From the NCBI RefSeq assembly GCF_001650905.1, contig NZ_LXYG01000016.1, positions 1 through 64,000 on the forward strand: 64,000 bases of DNA, in the 5' to 3' direction. Shown here piece by piece: positions 17,054-25,214 of the stretch. The notes under the pieces were generated by a model, which saw only the letters and a program-made list of their open reading frames with translations, was not told where the DNA came from and made no database searches. The DNA comes from Balneola sp. EhC07. Its GTDB lineage: Bacteria > Bacteroidota > Rhodothermia > Balneolales > Balneolaceae. The position numbers and the translations under genes are program-made. Every line of letters begins with the position of its first letter. Position 1 is the first letter of the stretch.

Positions 17054-18271
17054 TCATAAAATTCTCTCCCCAATTCTAAATATTTTAGCTTTGGTCTTCC
17101 GTTTATCCAGAATGTGTTGTAATTGATACCCCCAATTTTCCAAAGCATTTCTTTTCTCAACCATATAATCATGCCGGTCATAGATTGAGGTGATCTTGTT
17201 GTCACCTGCAAGACCTTTATGGTTTAAAACCTTACCTAAAACTGTTCTGTTAACTCCATTCTTGGCCATATAACTGGCCGCTGTTCGGCGCAAATCATGT
17301 ATTCGAAAGTCAGCTACTTGAGATGATTCACGGACTCTTTTAGCAGGGTATCCAAGCGAACTGATAGGTTTTCCTTTTCTTACTGGAGATTCAAATACAT
17401 ACTCGCTATCTCCATTAATACTTTTCATTCGTTCAAGAATAGATAACGCAAAGGAAGAAAGAGGAAGGAAGTGCGTACGGTTTGCTTTGTTTTCTTCAGC
17501 TGGAATAATCCAAACCCGGTCTTTGATATGTTCCCATTTCATCCTTCTGGTCTCACCAAGTCGTTGGCCAGTAATAAGAAGCATTTTGAATACACTTTCG
17601 AACGGTTCGACTTCTTTTTCGAAAGCCACCCAAAGTTTTTTGATTTCATCTTCTGTATAAACACGGTCCCTAGAATTCTCTTTACTAATAGGACGAACAG
17701 TTGATACGGGATTATATTCACAGAGAGCTTTTTGTAAAGCAAATCCATACATGCTTGAAAGTATACCCCGTATTCGGTTAGAATGGATGGGGGCATCTTC
17801 AGCCATGTCTTCAAGGAATTCAATGATCTGGAATCGTTTTAAGCTTCCAATTTCAATGTTTCCCAGCTTAGGTAGAATAAAATTATCTATGCGCCGGATG
17901 TAGTCCTTTTGAGTTGAGTGCTTGAGTTTTGGGAGATGTCTCTTCTTGTAGGACTCAGCCAGGTCAGAGATCGTAATGATTGTTCTGTTTCTGGTTTCAA
18001 GCTTTTCTTTTTGAGGATCAATTTCCTGCATAGATTTGATGTACAATTCCTCAGAAAGTGATCGAGCTTTTGATAATGAAACAGCAGGATACTTTCCAAT
18101 AGTGAAGCGTTTACTCTTCCCATTAACCCGGTATCGGAAGGCAAAAGTTTTGGACCCATTTCCGGATACCCGTAATACCAACCCTGGTTTCACGGTATCG
18201 GAGAATTCGATCCGACGCTTCTCGGTCTCGAAGTTTTTTATGAATACATCTGTGAGCTTTTTCTTTGGCAT
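17054..18271 (-). CDS. P4-type tyrosine site-specific integrase
   Basis: About 405 residues from the ATG at 18271 (MPKKKLTDVFIKNFE). A longer frame reaches 18319 but lacks family features. The N-terminal arm-binding domain (DUF4102-like) reads SDTVKPGLVLRVSGNGSKTF and KRFTIGKYPAVSLSKAR. Then come the SAM-like core-binding domain and the catalytic domain with GQRLGETRR, IHDLRRTAAS, LNHKGL and the nucleophile in SIYDRHDY. All catalytic residues are visible, so it may be active. Its start lies about 155 bases from a tRNA-Phe 3' fragment, the usual place for a P4 integrase next to its att site. A shortened relative sits at 13109-13648 in the same orientation. Confidence 0.93.
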   Translation of the reverse strand: MPKKKLTDVFIKNFETEKRRIEFSDTVKPGLVLRVSGNGSKTFAFRYRVNGKSKRFTIGKYPAVSLSKARSLSEELYIKSMQEIDPQKEKLETRNRTIITISDLAESYKKRHLPKLKHSTQKDYIRRIDNFILPKLGNIEIGSLKRFQIIEFLEDMAEDAPIHSNRIRGILSSMYGFALQKALCEYNPVSTVRPISKENSRDRVYTEDEIKKLWVAFEKEVEPFESVFKMLLITGQRLGETRRMKWEHIKDRVWIIPAEENKANRTHFLPLSSFALSILERMKSINGDSEYVFESPVRKGKPISSLGYPAKRVRESSQVADFRIHDLRRTAASYMAKNGVNRTVLGKVLNHKGLAGDNKITSIYDRHDYMVEKRNALENWGYQLQHILDKRKTKAKIFRIGERIL

Positions 18272-18428
18272 TATTATAAAAGGTTTTTGGGACACACCTG
18301 GGACACAAAATCGTTGCAATGCTATGATATTGTGTACTATCCAATGTATCTGATAAGCTATTATTAAACAATAGAGTTAAGGCGCGTATAGCATTCAATG
18401 AGAACCAATGAAATTAGAAATTTTTGAG

Positions 18429-18473
18429 CCTGAAAATCCGTGTGTCGGCGGTTCAATTCCGCCCGGTCCCACC
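18429..18473 (+). other. 3' half of a tRNA-Phe gene: attachment-site remnant (att)
   Basis: The sequence reads CCTGAAAATCC (loop CTGAAAA with GAA anticodon), a GTGTGTC variable region, a T arm GGCGG-TTCAATT-CCGCC, and CGGTCCC-A-CC as 3' acceptor strand. Upstream there is no D arm or 5' acceptor strand, and the 5' side of the anticodon stem does not pair. It is thus only the 3' portion, as left at the far end of an element that integrates into a tRNA 3' end. The integrase lies to its left, so the island extends leftward; the intact tRNA-Phe would be at the other end, outside this window or lost. Confidence 0.8.
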
Positions 18474-18477
18474 TTAG

Positions 18478-18510
18478 AGCCCCATTCATTTTTATGAGTG
18501 GGGCTTTTTT
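18478..18510 (+). terminator. Terminator behind the tRNA-Phe 3' fragment
   Basis: Arms AGCCCCATTCAT and ATGAGTGGGGCT (one G-T pair) with a 4-base loop, then six T. It is probably the original terminator of the tRNA gene and marks the chromosomal side of the junction. Confidence 0.85.
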
Positions 18511-18519
18511 GTTTTTGGT

Positions 18520-19670
18520 TAAAAACCCCGGATGTAATCCTGATCCCGAAGTTTCTGTACAAAAAAAGAGCTAGCTCAAAGATTTATTTCCTGTCTGCAC
18601 GCCTTCAATCGCTGCGGATTAAAATCCTGGCTGGTTTACTTGAGTAAATCTAAATTACCACCAACACTCAGTATTAAGTTTGCCAGAGAGGACTTCAGTC
18701 CGACTGGTTATGTATCTCGAATTACCTTAAAGCCCATCTGACGGATTACCCGTTTGATGGAGCTTTAGTCGTGTGTTTAGTCAGGGTCATCCTGTCCGCC
18801 AGCTGGCGGATCAGGATCTTTGTGAAGGCTACTAGTTTAATCAGATTTCTCGGCTCCGTTTTCTAACCCACCCCCGTCCCCTCCCTAAGATTAGGGAGGG
18901 GCGCTCCTTAAGAACATCTCAATAGTAATAAAACCAGGTCATTCCTGCGAAGGCAGGAATCTGGATCGTTATCACAGATATGTTACACTAAACCAATCCG
19001 GATCTCGGGCATACGCTGCGAGATGACTCTTTTGAAATGAATTAACCCAATATCCAATGTTGAATAAGGAACATCTAACGTCCAGTTACGAACGTCACAT
19101 GAGTGACAATGGACATTGGATGTTCAGTTATTGCCTGCCTTCAATCGCTGCGGATTAAAATCCTGGCTGGTTAACTTGAGTAAATCTAAATCACCACCAA
19201 CATTCCCTGTTAAGTTCACCAGAGAGGACTTCAGTCCGACCGGGGATATGGATTAATTTTAATGATTAAAAAAACTTCCCCTCCACACAAATGCAGGGCT
19301 GAAGCCCATGCTAGCTACTGAACGAGGTTTTATTCTATTCCCAATTATTAACGTCATCCTGAGGATACCTCCGAAGGATCTGCACAGTTAAAGAACTAGC
19401 TCAAAGATGTATTTCCTGCCTGCACGCCCTACTAGCTTAAATTTAGGTGTATGATTTTAAACCAGCAGGTCCTTCAGGGCCGGCGGTTTGTGGTTTGCCT
19501 GCCTGTAATCGCTACGGATTAAAATTCCGGCTCCATTCGCGATCCCGAGAATTCGGGAGAAGTGATCTCTAATTTCTGGTTCATTCGCGAGTGTATGCGA
19601 AGCGATCTTCTGTATTCTGCCCGCATCAGAAGATTATTCGGGCAGGTTTTTCTGATAAATCGGAATGGAA
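18520..19670 (+). repeat. Mosaic palindromic-repeat block 1 (no gene)
   Basis: No gene is seen. The block is a chain of recurring hairpin modules that also occur at 20190-20800, 21285-21510, 33880-35115 and 55560-56775. In order: a module around GGATTAAAATCC with TTTACTTGAGTAAA (18610-18706), a CATCCTG..CAGGATC module with core TCCGCCAGCTGGCGGA (18786-18830), CCCCTCCCTAAGATTAGGGA (about 18880), TCCTGCGAAGGCAGGA with a CTCGGGCATACGC tail (18945-19028), the AACATC..GATGTT module (19070-19125), a second GGATTAAAATCC module (19145-19245), GGGCTGAAGCCC (about 19290) and GGTCCTTCAGGGCC (about 19470). Confidence 0.8.
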
Positions 19671-20153
19671 CTAATTATCCCCGACTTCCTGACCTAATTT
19701 CATTACACTATAAACATTTTTACACTCGGGGAGCTGGCTTAAGTGAGAAATCATTTTGACCTCGAATTCTTTATTATCATCATAAGGAGAGAAACGTTCT
19801 ATAACTTCCCCACAGAAAGCATCTAGTTCCACATCTATATCTCCCATTCTTTCAATATCCTTATTTATGAGCGCTTGTTCTTCAGGTGAAGCGGCCATTA
19901 AATAGGTAAGGAAATTAGCTTGCGCTTTCTCTTCGCCGACCTCTAACATATCAGTCATTAAATCGACTAGCTTTGGATGGAGGGCATCAAAGAATAGATT
20001 CATGCAGCTACACATGCCTTTAGCGGCAGACTTTGCATCTGTTTCCATTTTTTGTTCTTCTGTTTGCCCTGCAGTTTGCGCATTCGCAGTAACGACAAAG
20101 GCAAAAGCAGTTAACAGAGTAAGGAGTAGGTTTAAGAAGATTTTTTGCAGCAT
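19671..20153 (-). CDS. Small secreted cysteine-containing protein, unknown
   Basis: The 160-residue protein has a signal peptide (LLLTLLTAFAFVVTANAQ). The mature part is helical and acidic. Conserved-looking cysteines lie in GMCSCMNLF, DAFCGEV and LPECKNVY, suggesting disulfides in the periplasm. Small CxC-containing secreted proteins of this kind are common as hypothetical proteins in Bacteroidota; I know no function. The gene stands alone between two mosaic repeat blocks, and the end of its reading frame directly abuts repeat-derived sequence. The coding call rests on the signal peptide and length. Confidence 0.6.
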   Translation of the reverse strand: MLQKIFLNLLLTLLTAFAFVVTANAQTAGQTEEQKMETDAKSAAKGMCSCMNLFFDALHPKLVDLMTDMLEVGEEKAQANFLTYLMAASPEEQALINKDIERMGDIDVELDAFCGEVIERFSPYDDNKEFEVKMISHLSQLPECKNVYSVMKLGQEVGDN

Positions 20154-20189
20154 TTTTTGAGATATTTTATTTTGATGACATTATAGAGA

Positions 20190-20800
20190 ATAAAGAGATA
20201 AAATTTAAAGCGTCAGAAAAAGAATCTTAGGGTTTGGCTTTTCCGAATTATCTTAAAGACACATCTGACGGATTACTCGTCTGATGGAGCTTTAGCCGTG
20301 TGTTTAGTCAAGCTTTTTTTGACCCCATCTGTCTTCCCCTTGGATAAGGGGAAGGACTTTTTAAATAAATATGAATAGTTTTAAAAACCCGGGGTCATCC
20401 TGTCTGCCAGCTGGCGGATCAGGATCTTTGTGAAGGCTGGTAGTTCGATCAAATCTCCCGGCTCCGATTTCTAACCCACCTACACAAACGCAGGGCTGAA
20501 GCCCATGCTAGCTTATGAATGAGGTTTTTTACTCGGAACTAGTGCTGACTCAGAATCGAATATTAAACGTCATTCCTGCAAAGGCAGGAATCTGGATCGT
20601 TATGAATGGCATATTCCTCTAAACCAATCGGGATCTCGGGCATACGCCGCGAGATGACTCTTTTGAAATGAATTAACCCAATATCCAAAGTCCAGTTACG
20701 AACGTCACATGAGCGACAATGGACATTGGATGTTCAATATTGGGTGTTGAATTACTGCCTACCTTCATTCAAGTGTTTGAAACTGCATCGGAACTACTTT
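20190..20800 (+). repeat. Mosaic palindromic-repeat block 2 (no gene)
   Basis: The modules are in the same orientation as block 1: TCTGACGGATTACTCG.. (about 20270), CCCCTTGGATAAGGGG (about 20337), CATCCTG..CAGGATC with a CTGCCAGCTGGCGG core (20395-20440), GGGCTGAAGCCC (about 20492), TCCTGCAAAGGCAGGA with its CTCGGGCATACGC tail (20573-20656), and the AACGTCACATGAGCGACAAT module with flanking ATTGGATGTT (20690-20745). Confidence 0.8.
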
Positions 20801-20824
20801 AAAAGAAATTTTGTAAAATAGAGT

Positions 20825-21271
20825 ATGCTACATTTCATAGAGATCAAAACCGACCATAAACCGCGAGCACGACAAACTCTTAATGCTATACTTACGCTGG
20901 CAACGGCAGTATTAGCACTTGTCTATCCGGATTTTCTGTACCTGATAGCCGGTGGATATTTAGTTGCTTTGGGAGTTCTCTTCTTTAGTTTTAAAATGCC
21001 GTCTCTGGTTTCAGCGATACCGTTGGTTACCGGTGTGCTGATCTTCGTCTTTCCGGAATTGATTCCCATCACTTTTGGGATATTTCTGGCCATATTCGGA
21101 CTGATCTTATTCTTTTCGTTCTCACTTTCTATACTAGGAGTACTCACTTTTGTGATCGGAATTCTGATCTACATGAATCCCGATTCCATTGCCTATTTTA
21201 TAGCGGCGTTTATGTTGTTGTATTCTGTGAACAACCTGATCTCATTATTTAAAGGGAAAGAAGATTCGTGA
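20825..21271 (+). CDS. Small multi-helix membrane protein (DUF308/DUF3096-like)
   Basis: The 148-residue protein is almost entirely hydrophobic helices after a short polar N terminus. Repeats of the type LALVYPDFLYLIAGGYLVALG, VLIFVFPELIPITFGIFLAI and ILIYMNPDSIAYFIAAFMLL are visible. Each has a proline after a turn followed by a glycine-rich helix. This internal repeat is the hallmark of DUF308/DUF3096 (HdeD-like) membrane proteins. The function is unknown; relatives have been linked to acid or general stress only in enterics. The gene stands alone between repeat blocks. Confidence 0.7.
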   Translation: MLHFIEIKTDHKPRARQTLNAILTLATAVLALVYPDFLYLIAGGYLVALGVLFFSFKMPSLVSAIPLVTGVLIFVFPELIPITFGIFLAIFGLILFFSFSLSILGVLTFVIGILIYMNPDSIAYFIAAFMLLYSVNNLISLFKGKEDS

Positions 21272-21284
21272 TGTTTTCAGGATC

Positions 21285-21510
21285 CTTTTTTTTGACCCCA
21301 TCTGTCTTCCCCTTGGATAAGGGGAAGGACGTTTTAATTAGATCGCAATAGGATTAAAATATAGAGGTCATCCTGAACTTGTTTCAGGATCTTTGTGTGG
21401 TCTGGTAGTTTGATCAGATTTCTGGGCTCTGTTTTTTAACCCACCTACACAAACGCCGGGCTGAAGCCCTTGCTAGCTTATGAACGAGGTTTTATTCTAT
21501 TCCTCGCAAA
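21285..21510 (+). repeat. Mosaic palindromic-repeat block 3 (no gene)
   Basis: Modules: CCCCTTGGATAAGGGG (about 21309), GTCATCCTGAACTTGTTTCA (21367-21400, where the CCTGAA/TTCAGG core replaces the larger one) and GGGCTGAAGCCC (about 21460). The remaining bases to 21721 are AT-rich and should contain the hsd operon promoter; no specific motif was recognised. Confidence 0.75.
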
Positions 21511-21721
21511 TGAAGTAAGCCCATATCTTTTTACTTCTTTGTTTTCACCTTTCACTTCTTAGGCTTACATAGTTAGAATCAACCACTGTCCAGTCAACAA
21601 CGTTATTACTTAAACTCTCACAAAGGAAACTCAAACTTTTACCAACATCATCTTTGCATAACCACCTGATTCTTCTATTTTCATTGAAGGAAAAATTCAC
21701 TCAAAAAAGGTAAACTCTTTC

Positions 21722-23323
21722 ATGACGGACAAACAAAAGCTTGAACAGAAGCTGTGGAATATCGCTGATACACTTCGCGGTAAAATGGGTGCCGACGAAT
21801 TTCGGGATTATATCCTTGGCTTTATTTTCTATAAGTATTTGAGTGAAAAGATGCTCAGTTATGCCACTACATGGACAGAGCCGGAAGGATATAAATACAG
21901 CGAGTTGAATGAGAATACCAAAGAAGGTCAGGCGCTGATTGATGCCGTAAAGGAAATGGCGATTGAAAACTTGGGGTACTTTCTTCTCCCGGGTGAATTA
22001 TTCAGTTCTATTTTATTACGTGGACAGGGAAACGGAACTACGAAATTTATACTGGATGATTTGAATCAAGTGCTCCGCCATATTGAGCAAAGTACTTTGG
22101 GAACCGACAGCGAAGAAGATTTTGAAAACTTATTCGAAGATTTGGATCTGGACAGCAGTAAACTCGGCAAAACTCCGGATGACAGGAACGATCTTGTGGT
22201 TAAGATCATGGAGCATTTGGATGAAGTAGATTTCCAGTTAGAAAATACTGATAACGATGTGCTGGGTGATGCCTACGAATATTTGATCGGGCAATTTGCC
22301 AGTGGTGCAGGGAAAAAAGCAGGCGAGTTTTATACACCACAAGAAGTAAGCTCGGTGTTGGCAAAACTGGTAACCACAGGCAAAGAACGATTGAAAAGTG
22401 TGTATGATCCCACTTGTGGCTCGGGCTCACTGTTGTTGAGAGTTGCCAAAGAAGTAAAAGAAGTGGGCGAATTCTACGGACAGGAAAGCAATCCCACCAC
22501 TTATAACTTGTGTCGCATGAACATGATCATGCATGATGTGCATTACAGTCGCTTTAATATTAAGAATGAAGATACGCTCGAACGACCACAACACATAGAT
22601 GAACGCTTTGATGCAGTAGTCGCTAATCCTCCTTTTTCTGCAAATTGGAAGTCGGATGATCTGAAAATGAACGACGAGCGTTTCTCGGATTACGGAAGAC
22701 TTGCTCCAAAGAGCAAAGCTGATTTTGCCTTTGTACAGCATATGATCCATCAATTAAATGATGAGGGGACGATGGCGTGTGTTCTTCCGCATGGTGTGCT
22801 ATTTCGTGGTGGAGCGGAAGGAACCATTCGGGAATACCTGATTCGGGAAAGTAATGTACTGGACGCCGTGATAGGTTTGCCCGCCAATATTTTTTACGGG
22901 ACAAGCATTCCAACATGTGTGCTGGTACTAAAAAAACAACGAACGCATGCTGAACATGTATTATTTATTGACGCCAGTGGCGATGACCACTTCGAGAAAG
23001 TAAAAACGCAGAATGTGCTCCGCCCGAAGAATATTGACAAAATTGTAGACACGTATAGAGGCTTCGTACAAAAGTCCCCTCTTGAGAGGGGATTTAGGGG
23101 TGTGTTAGAAGACAAATTCAGCTATATAGCAAATCGCGAAGAAATTGCCGAAAACGATTACAATCTGAACATCCCACGATATGTAGACACTTTTGAAGAA
23201 GAAGAGCCGGTGGATCTGGAAGCAGTAGCAAAAGAACTGAAAGCGTTAGATAAAGACATGAAAGAAACCGATGCTACCATTGCTGAATATTGTAAAGAGC
23301 TTGGGATTGAGGCACCATTTTAA
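21722..23323 (+). CDS. hsdM: Type I restriction-modification DNA methyltransferase subunit
   Basis: The 533-residue protein has the HsdM N-terminal helical domain (LEQKLWNIADTLRGKMGADE, FIFYKYLSEKM). The N6-adenine methyltransferase core follows: the SAM site DPTCGSGSLLLRVAKE and the catalytic NPPFSANW. It would methylate adenine in the sequence set by HsdS and protect host DNA. Near residues 450-462 the protein carries KSPLERGFRGV, encoded by an inserted palindrome (23072-23106) that keeps the frame open. The end (KELGIEAPF) is followed directly by the GxxExxY insertion, not by hsdS as in ordinary operons. Confidence 0.95.
   Translation: MTDKQKLEQKLWNIADTLRGKMGADEFRDYILGFIFYKYLSEKMLSYATTWTEPEGYKYSELNENTKEGQALIDAVKEMAIENLGYFLLPGELFSSILLRGQGNGTTKFILDDLNQVLRHIEQSTLGTDSEEDFENLFEDLDLDSSKLGKTPDDRNDLVVKIMEHLDEVDFQLENTDNDVLGDAYEYLIGQFASGAGKKAGEFYTPQEVSSVLAKLVTTGKERLKSVYDPTCGSGSLLLRVAKEVKEVGEFYGQESNPTTYNLCRMNMIMHDVHYSRFNIKNEDTLERPQHIDERFDAVVANPPFSANWKSDDLKMNDERFSDYGRLAPKSKADFAFVQHMIHQLNDEGTMACVLPHGVLFRGGAEGTIREYLIRESNVLDAVIGLPANIFYGTSIPTCVLVLKKQRTHAEHVLFIDASGDDHFEKVKTQNVLRPKNIDKIVDTYRGFVQKSPLERGFRGVLEDKFSYIANREEIAENDYNLNIPRYVDTFEEEEPVDLEAVAKELKALDKDMKETDATIAEYCKELGIEAPF
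23072..23106 (+). repeat. Palindromic element inserted in frame in hsdM
   Basis: TCCCCTC and GAGGGGA arms (23075-23081 and 23086-23092) around a TTGA loop, followed by TTTAGGGGTGTGTT. It is translated as KSPLERGFRGV. Hairpins of this type are normally intergenic repeats. Here the element lies in the middle of a coding region without breaking it. Confidence 0.7.
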
Positions 23324-23324
23324 T

Positions 23325-23861
23325 GTCTGAATTAGGATTCGTAGGATAAACGGATTTTAAGATTAGCTATGAAATACGAAGAACTAACACATAAAATTAT
23401 AGGCTGTTCCATGAAAGTACATAGTGCTTTAGGAAATGGTTTTCAGGAAGTGATTTACCAACGGGCACTAAGCATTGTGATGGAAAAAGAAGGATTGTCT
23501 TTTACGCGGGAAATGGAAATGGATATTTTTTATGAAGGCATTCAAATTGGTACGCGCAGGGTTGATTTTTTTGTAGAACAAACAATTATGACAGAGTTAA
23601 AAGCACTTACTGCATTAGAAGATGTACACCTTGCACAAGCGATGAACTACTGCCAGGCGTATAACCTGCCCGTAGGTTTACTTATAAATTTCGGTTCCAA
23701 AAGCCTGGAGTTTAAACGCGTTTATAATGTAAACCACCCGGAAAACAAGAATTATAAACGTCAGAATTAAGATGCATAGGATTAATAGATTTAAGGATTA
23801 TGGATTTGAAAAAGATATGAACATCCTCATATCCTTGAATCCTACAAATCCAAATTCAGAC
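23325..23861. mobile_element. Inverted-repeat-bounded insertion carrying a GxxExxY gene
   Basis: The left arm GTCTGAATTAGGATTCGTAG.. (23325-23347) is matched by the reverse complement of 23839-23861, with 21 of 23 bases identical by eye. Weaker pairing continues inward. The unit encloses the gene at 23369-23770. Outside it the end of hsdM is repeated: GAGGCACCATTTTAA at 23309-23323 and GAGGCACCGTTTTAA at 23940-23954, just before hsdS. This looks like a segment dropped between hsdM and hsdS with a copied flank. Between the right arm and that repeat lies a piece of the dispersed mosaic (GATCACTTCGCTGCGCTCGT, about 23880-23899). Confidence 0.6.
23369..23770 (+). CDS. GxxExxY family PD-(D/E)XK nuclease-like protein (copy 1)
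   Basis: The 133-residue protein has the family signature GNGFQEVIYQRAL (GxxExxY) and the nuclease-fold strand pair RRVDFFVEQTIMTELKA (Asp ... Glu-x-Lys). It ends with the typical LPVGLLINFGSKSLEFKRV. It belongs to the GxxExxY proteins of the PD-(D/E)XK superfamily; no activity is established that I know of. It lies inside an inverted-repeat unit between hsdM and hsdS. A paralog occupies the next gap of the same operon (25578-25982). Whether it serves the restriction system or is a passenger cannot be told from sequence. Confidence 0.85.
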   Translation: MKYEELTHKIIGCSMKVHSALGNGFQEVIYQRALSIVMEKEGLSFTREMEMDIFYEGIQIGTRRVDFFVEQTIMTELKALTALEDVHLAQAMNYCQAYNLPVGLLINFGSKSLEFKRVYNVNHPENKNYKRQN

Positions 23862-23955
23862 AACGGGCAACTAATGGGAGATCACTTCGCTGCGCTCGTG
23901 AATGGATGCGCCACTGCGTTCGCTGATGGAAAACCCACGGAGGCACCGTTTTAAG

Positions 23956-25209
23956 ATGGAAGAACAAAAAGCGCCAAGTTTGAGGTTTCCTGAGTTTGAG
24001 GAAGAATGGAATCCAATTAAGCTTGGGAACAAAACCAATAAAGTAGGAAGCGGAGTAACCCCAAGGGGAGGTTCAAATGTTTATACTGATTCTGGTTATT
24101 TATTTATTCGCAGTCAGAATGTAAATCAAAATCGTTTATTACTTGATGATGTAGCATATATACCAGAAGAGATTCATAAATCCATGAGTTCTTCTGTTGT
24201 TTACCCAAAAGATATTTTGCTAAATATAACTGGTGCTTCAATTGGTAGAAGTTGTTTAGTTACAGAGGAAATTGAGGAAGCTAATGTAAACCAACATGTC
24301 TGTATCATTCGATTAAAGAACACTGAAGTACCAAAGTTCTATCAAATTTATTTAGCATCCCGTCGCGGGCAAAAATTGGTTTATCAAGGTCAGGCTGGTG
24401 GAGGTAGAGAAGGTCTAAATTTCTCTAGTATCCGTTCTTTTAAATTCAAGATCCCAAAAGAACCCGAACAACAAAAAATAGCTTCCTTCCTTTCTGCGGT
24501 GGATAAAAAGATTGAGCAGCTGACCCGCAAGAAAGAACTGCTGGAGGAATACAAAAAAGGCGTGATGCAGAAGCTCTTCCCAAAACCCGGCGAACAATAC
24601 CCGGAATTTCGATTCAAAGATGAAAATGGAGAAGATTTTCCGGATTGGGAGGTGAAGAGGTTGGGGGAAATAGCAGATAGAATTACAAACAAAAATACTG
24701 AGAATAAATACTCATTTGTATTAACAAACTCAGCTACTCAAGGAATTGTAAGCCAAACTGATTACTTTGATAAGGATATTGCTAACCAAAATAATTTGGA
24801 TGGATACTATATTGTCGAGCAAGATGATTTTGTTTACAACCCACGAATATCAGTTCACGCACCTGTTGGCCCAATTAAGAGAAATACTTTAGAAACAGGA
24901 GTAATGTCTCCCCTTTACTCTGTATTTCGGTTTAGTGAAGACTCGATAGATTACTTCGAAAGTTTCTTTGAAACAACTGTTTGGCATAAACATATGCACA
25001 GTGTTGCCAATTATGGAGCGAGGCATGACCGTATGAATATAACTGTAGATGATTTTATGTCACTTCCAATCCCTTTTCCAAATGAAAAGGAAAGAGATAA
25101 AATCACTTACTTCTTAAACGAGTTAAATCTAAAAATCCATTCTTCAAAAAAAGAATTGGGTTCTATGTTAGTTTTCAAAAAAGGATTATTGCAGCAAATG
25201 TTTGTGTAG
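23956..25209 (+). CDS. hsdS: Type I restriction-modification specificity subunit
   Basis: 417 residues from ATG 23956; the longer frame from 23902 reads through repeat sequence. There are two target-recognition domains. The first (about 1-180) ends with IPKEPEQQKIASFLSAVDKK. Then comes the central conserved helix (IEQLTRKKELLEEYKKGVMQ), the second domain from FPDWEVKRLGEIADRI, and a shorter distal helix. It sets the bipartite recognition site for HsdM and HsdR. The start codon lies directly behind the second copy of the hsdM-end repeat. TRD sequences are typically highly variable, so no target can be predicted. Confidence 0.92.
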   Translation: MEEQKAPSLRFPEFEEEWNPIKLGNKTNKVGSGVTPRGGSNVYTDSGYLFIRSQNVNQNRLLLDDVAYIPEEIHKSMSSSVVYPKDILLNITGASIGRSCLVTEEIEEANVNQHVCIIRLKNTEVPKFYQIYLASRRGQKLVYQGQAGGGREGLNFSSIRSFKFKIPKEPEQQKIASFLSAVDKKIEQLTRKKELLEEYKKGVMQKLFPKPGEQYPEFRFKDENGEDFPDWEVKRLGEIADRITNKNTENKYSFVLTNSATQGIVSQTDYFDKDIANQNNLDGYYIVEQDDFVYNPRISVHAPVGPIKRNTLETGVMSPLYSVFRFSEDSIDYFESFFETTVWHKHMHSVANYGARHDRMNITVDDFMSLPIPFPNEKERDKITYFLNELNLKIHSSKKELGSMLVFKKGLLQQMFV

Positions 25210-25214
25210 GGGTT

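Noticed and set aside
18400-18473. A complete tRNA-Phe gene
   Set aside because: Only the anticodon loop and everything 3' of it match. The D arm and 5' acceptor strand are missing and the 5' side of the anticodon stem does not pair, so it is an att remnant.
18520-21510. An insertion sequence cluster
   Set aside because: The repeats contain no transposase frame and no IS-like ends; they are short palindromic modules.
23772-23954. A 60-residue gene between GxxExxY copy 1 and hsdS
   Set aside because: It consists of the right inverted repeat, a dispersed repeat fragment and the copied end of hsdM (ending EAPF).
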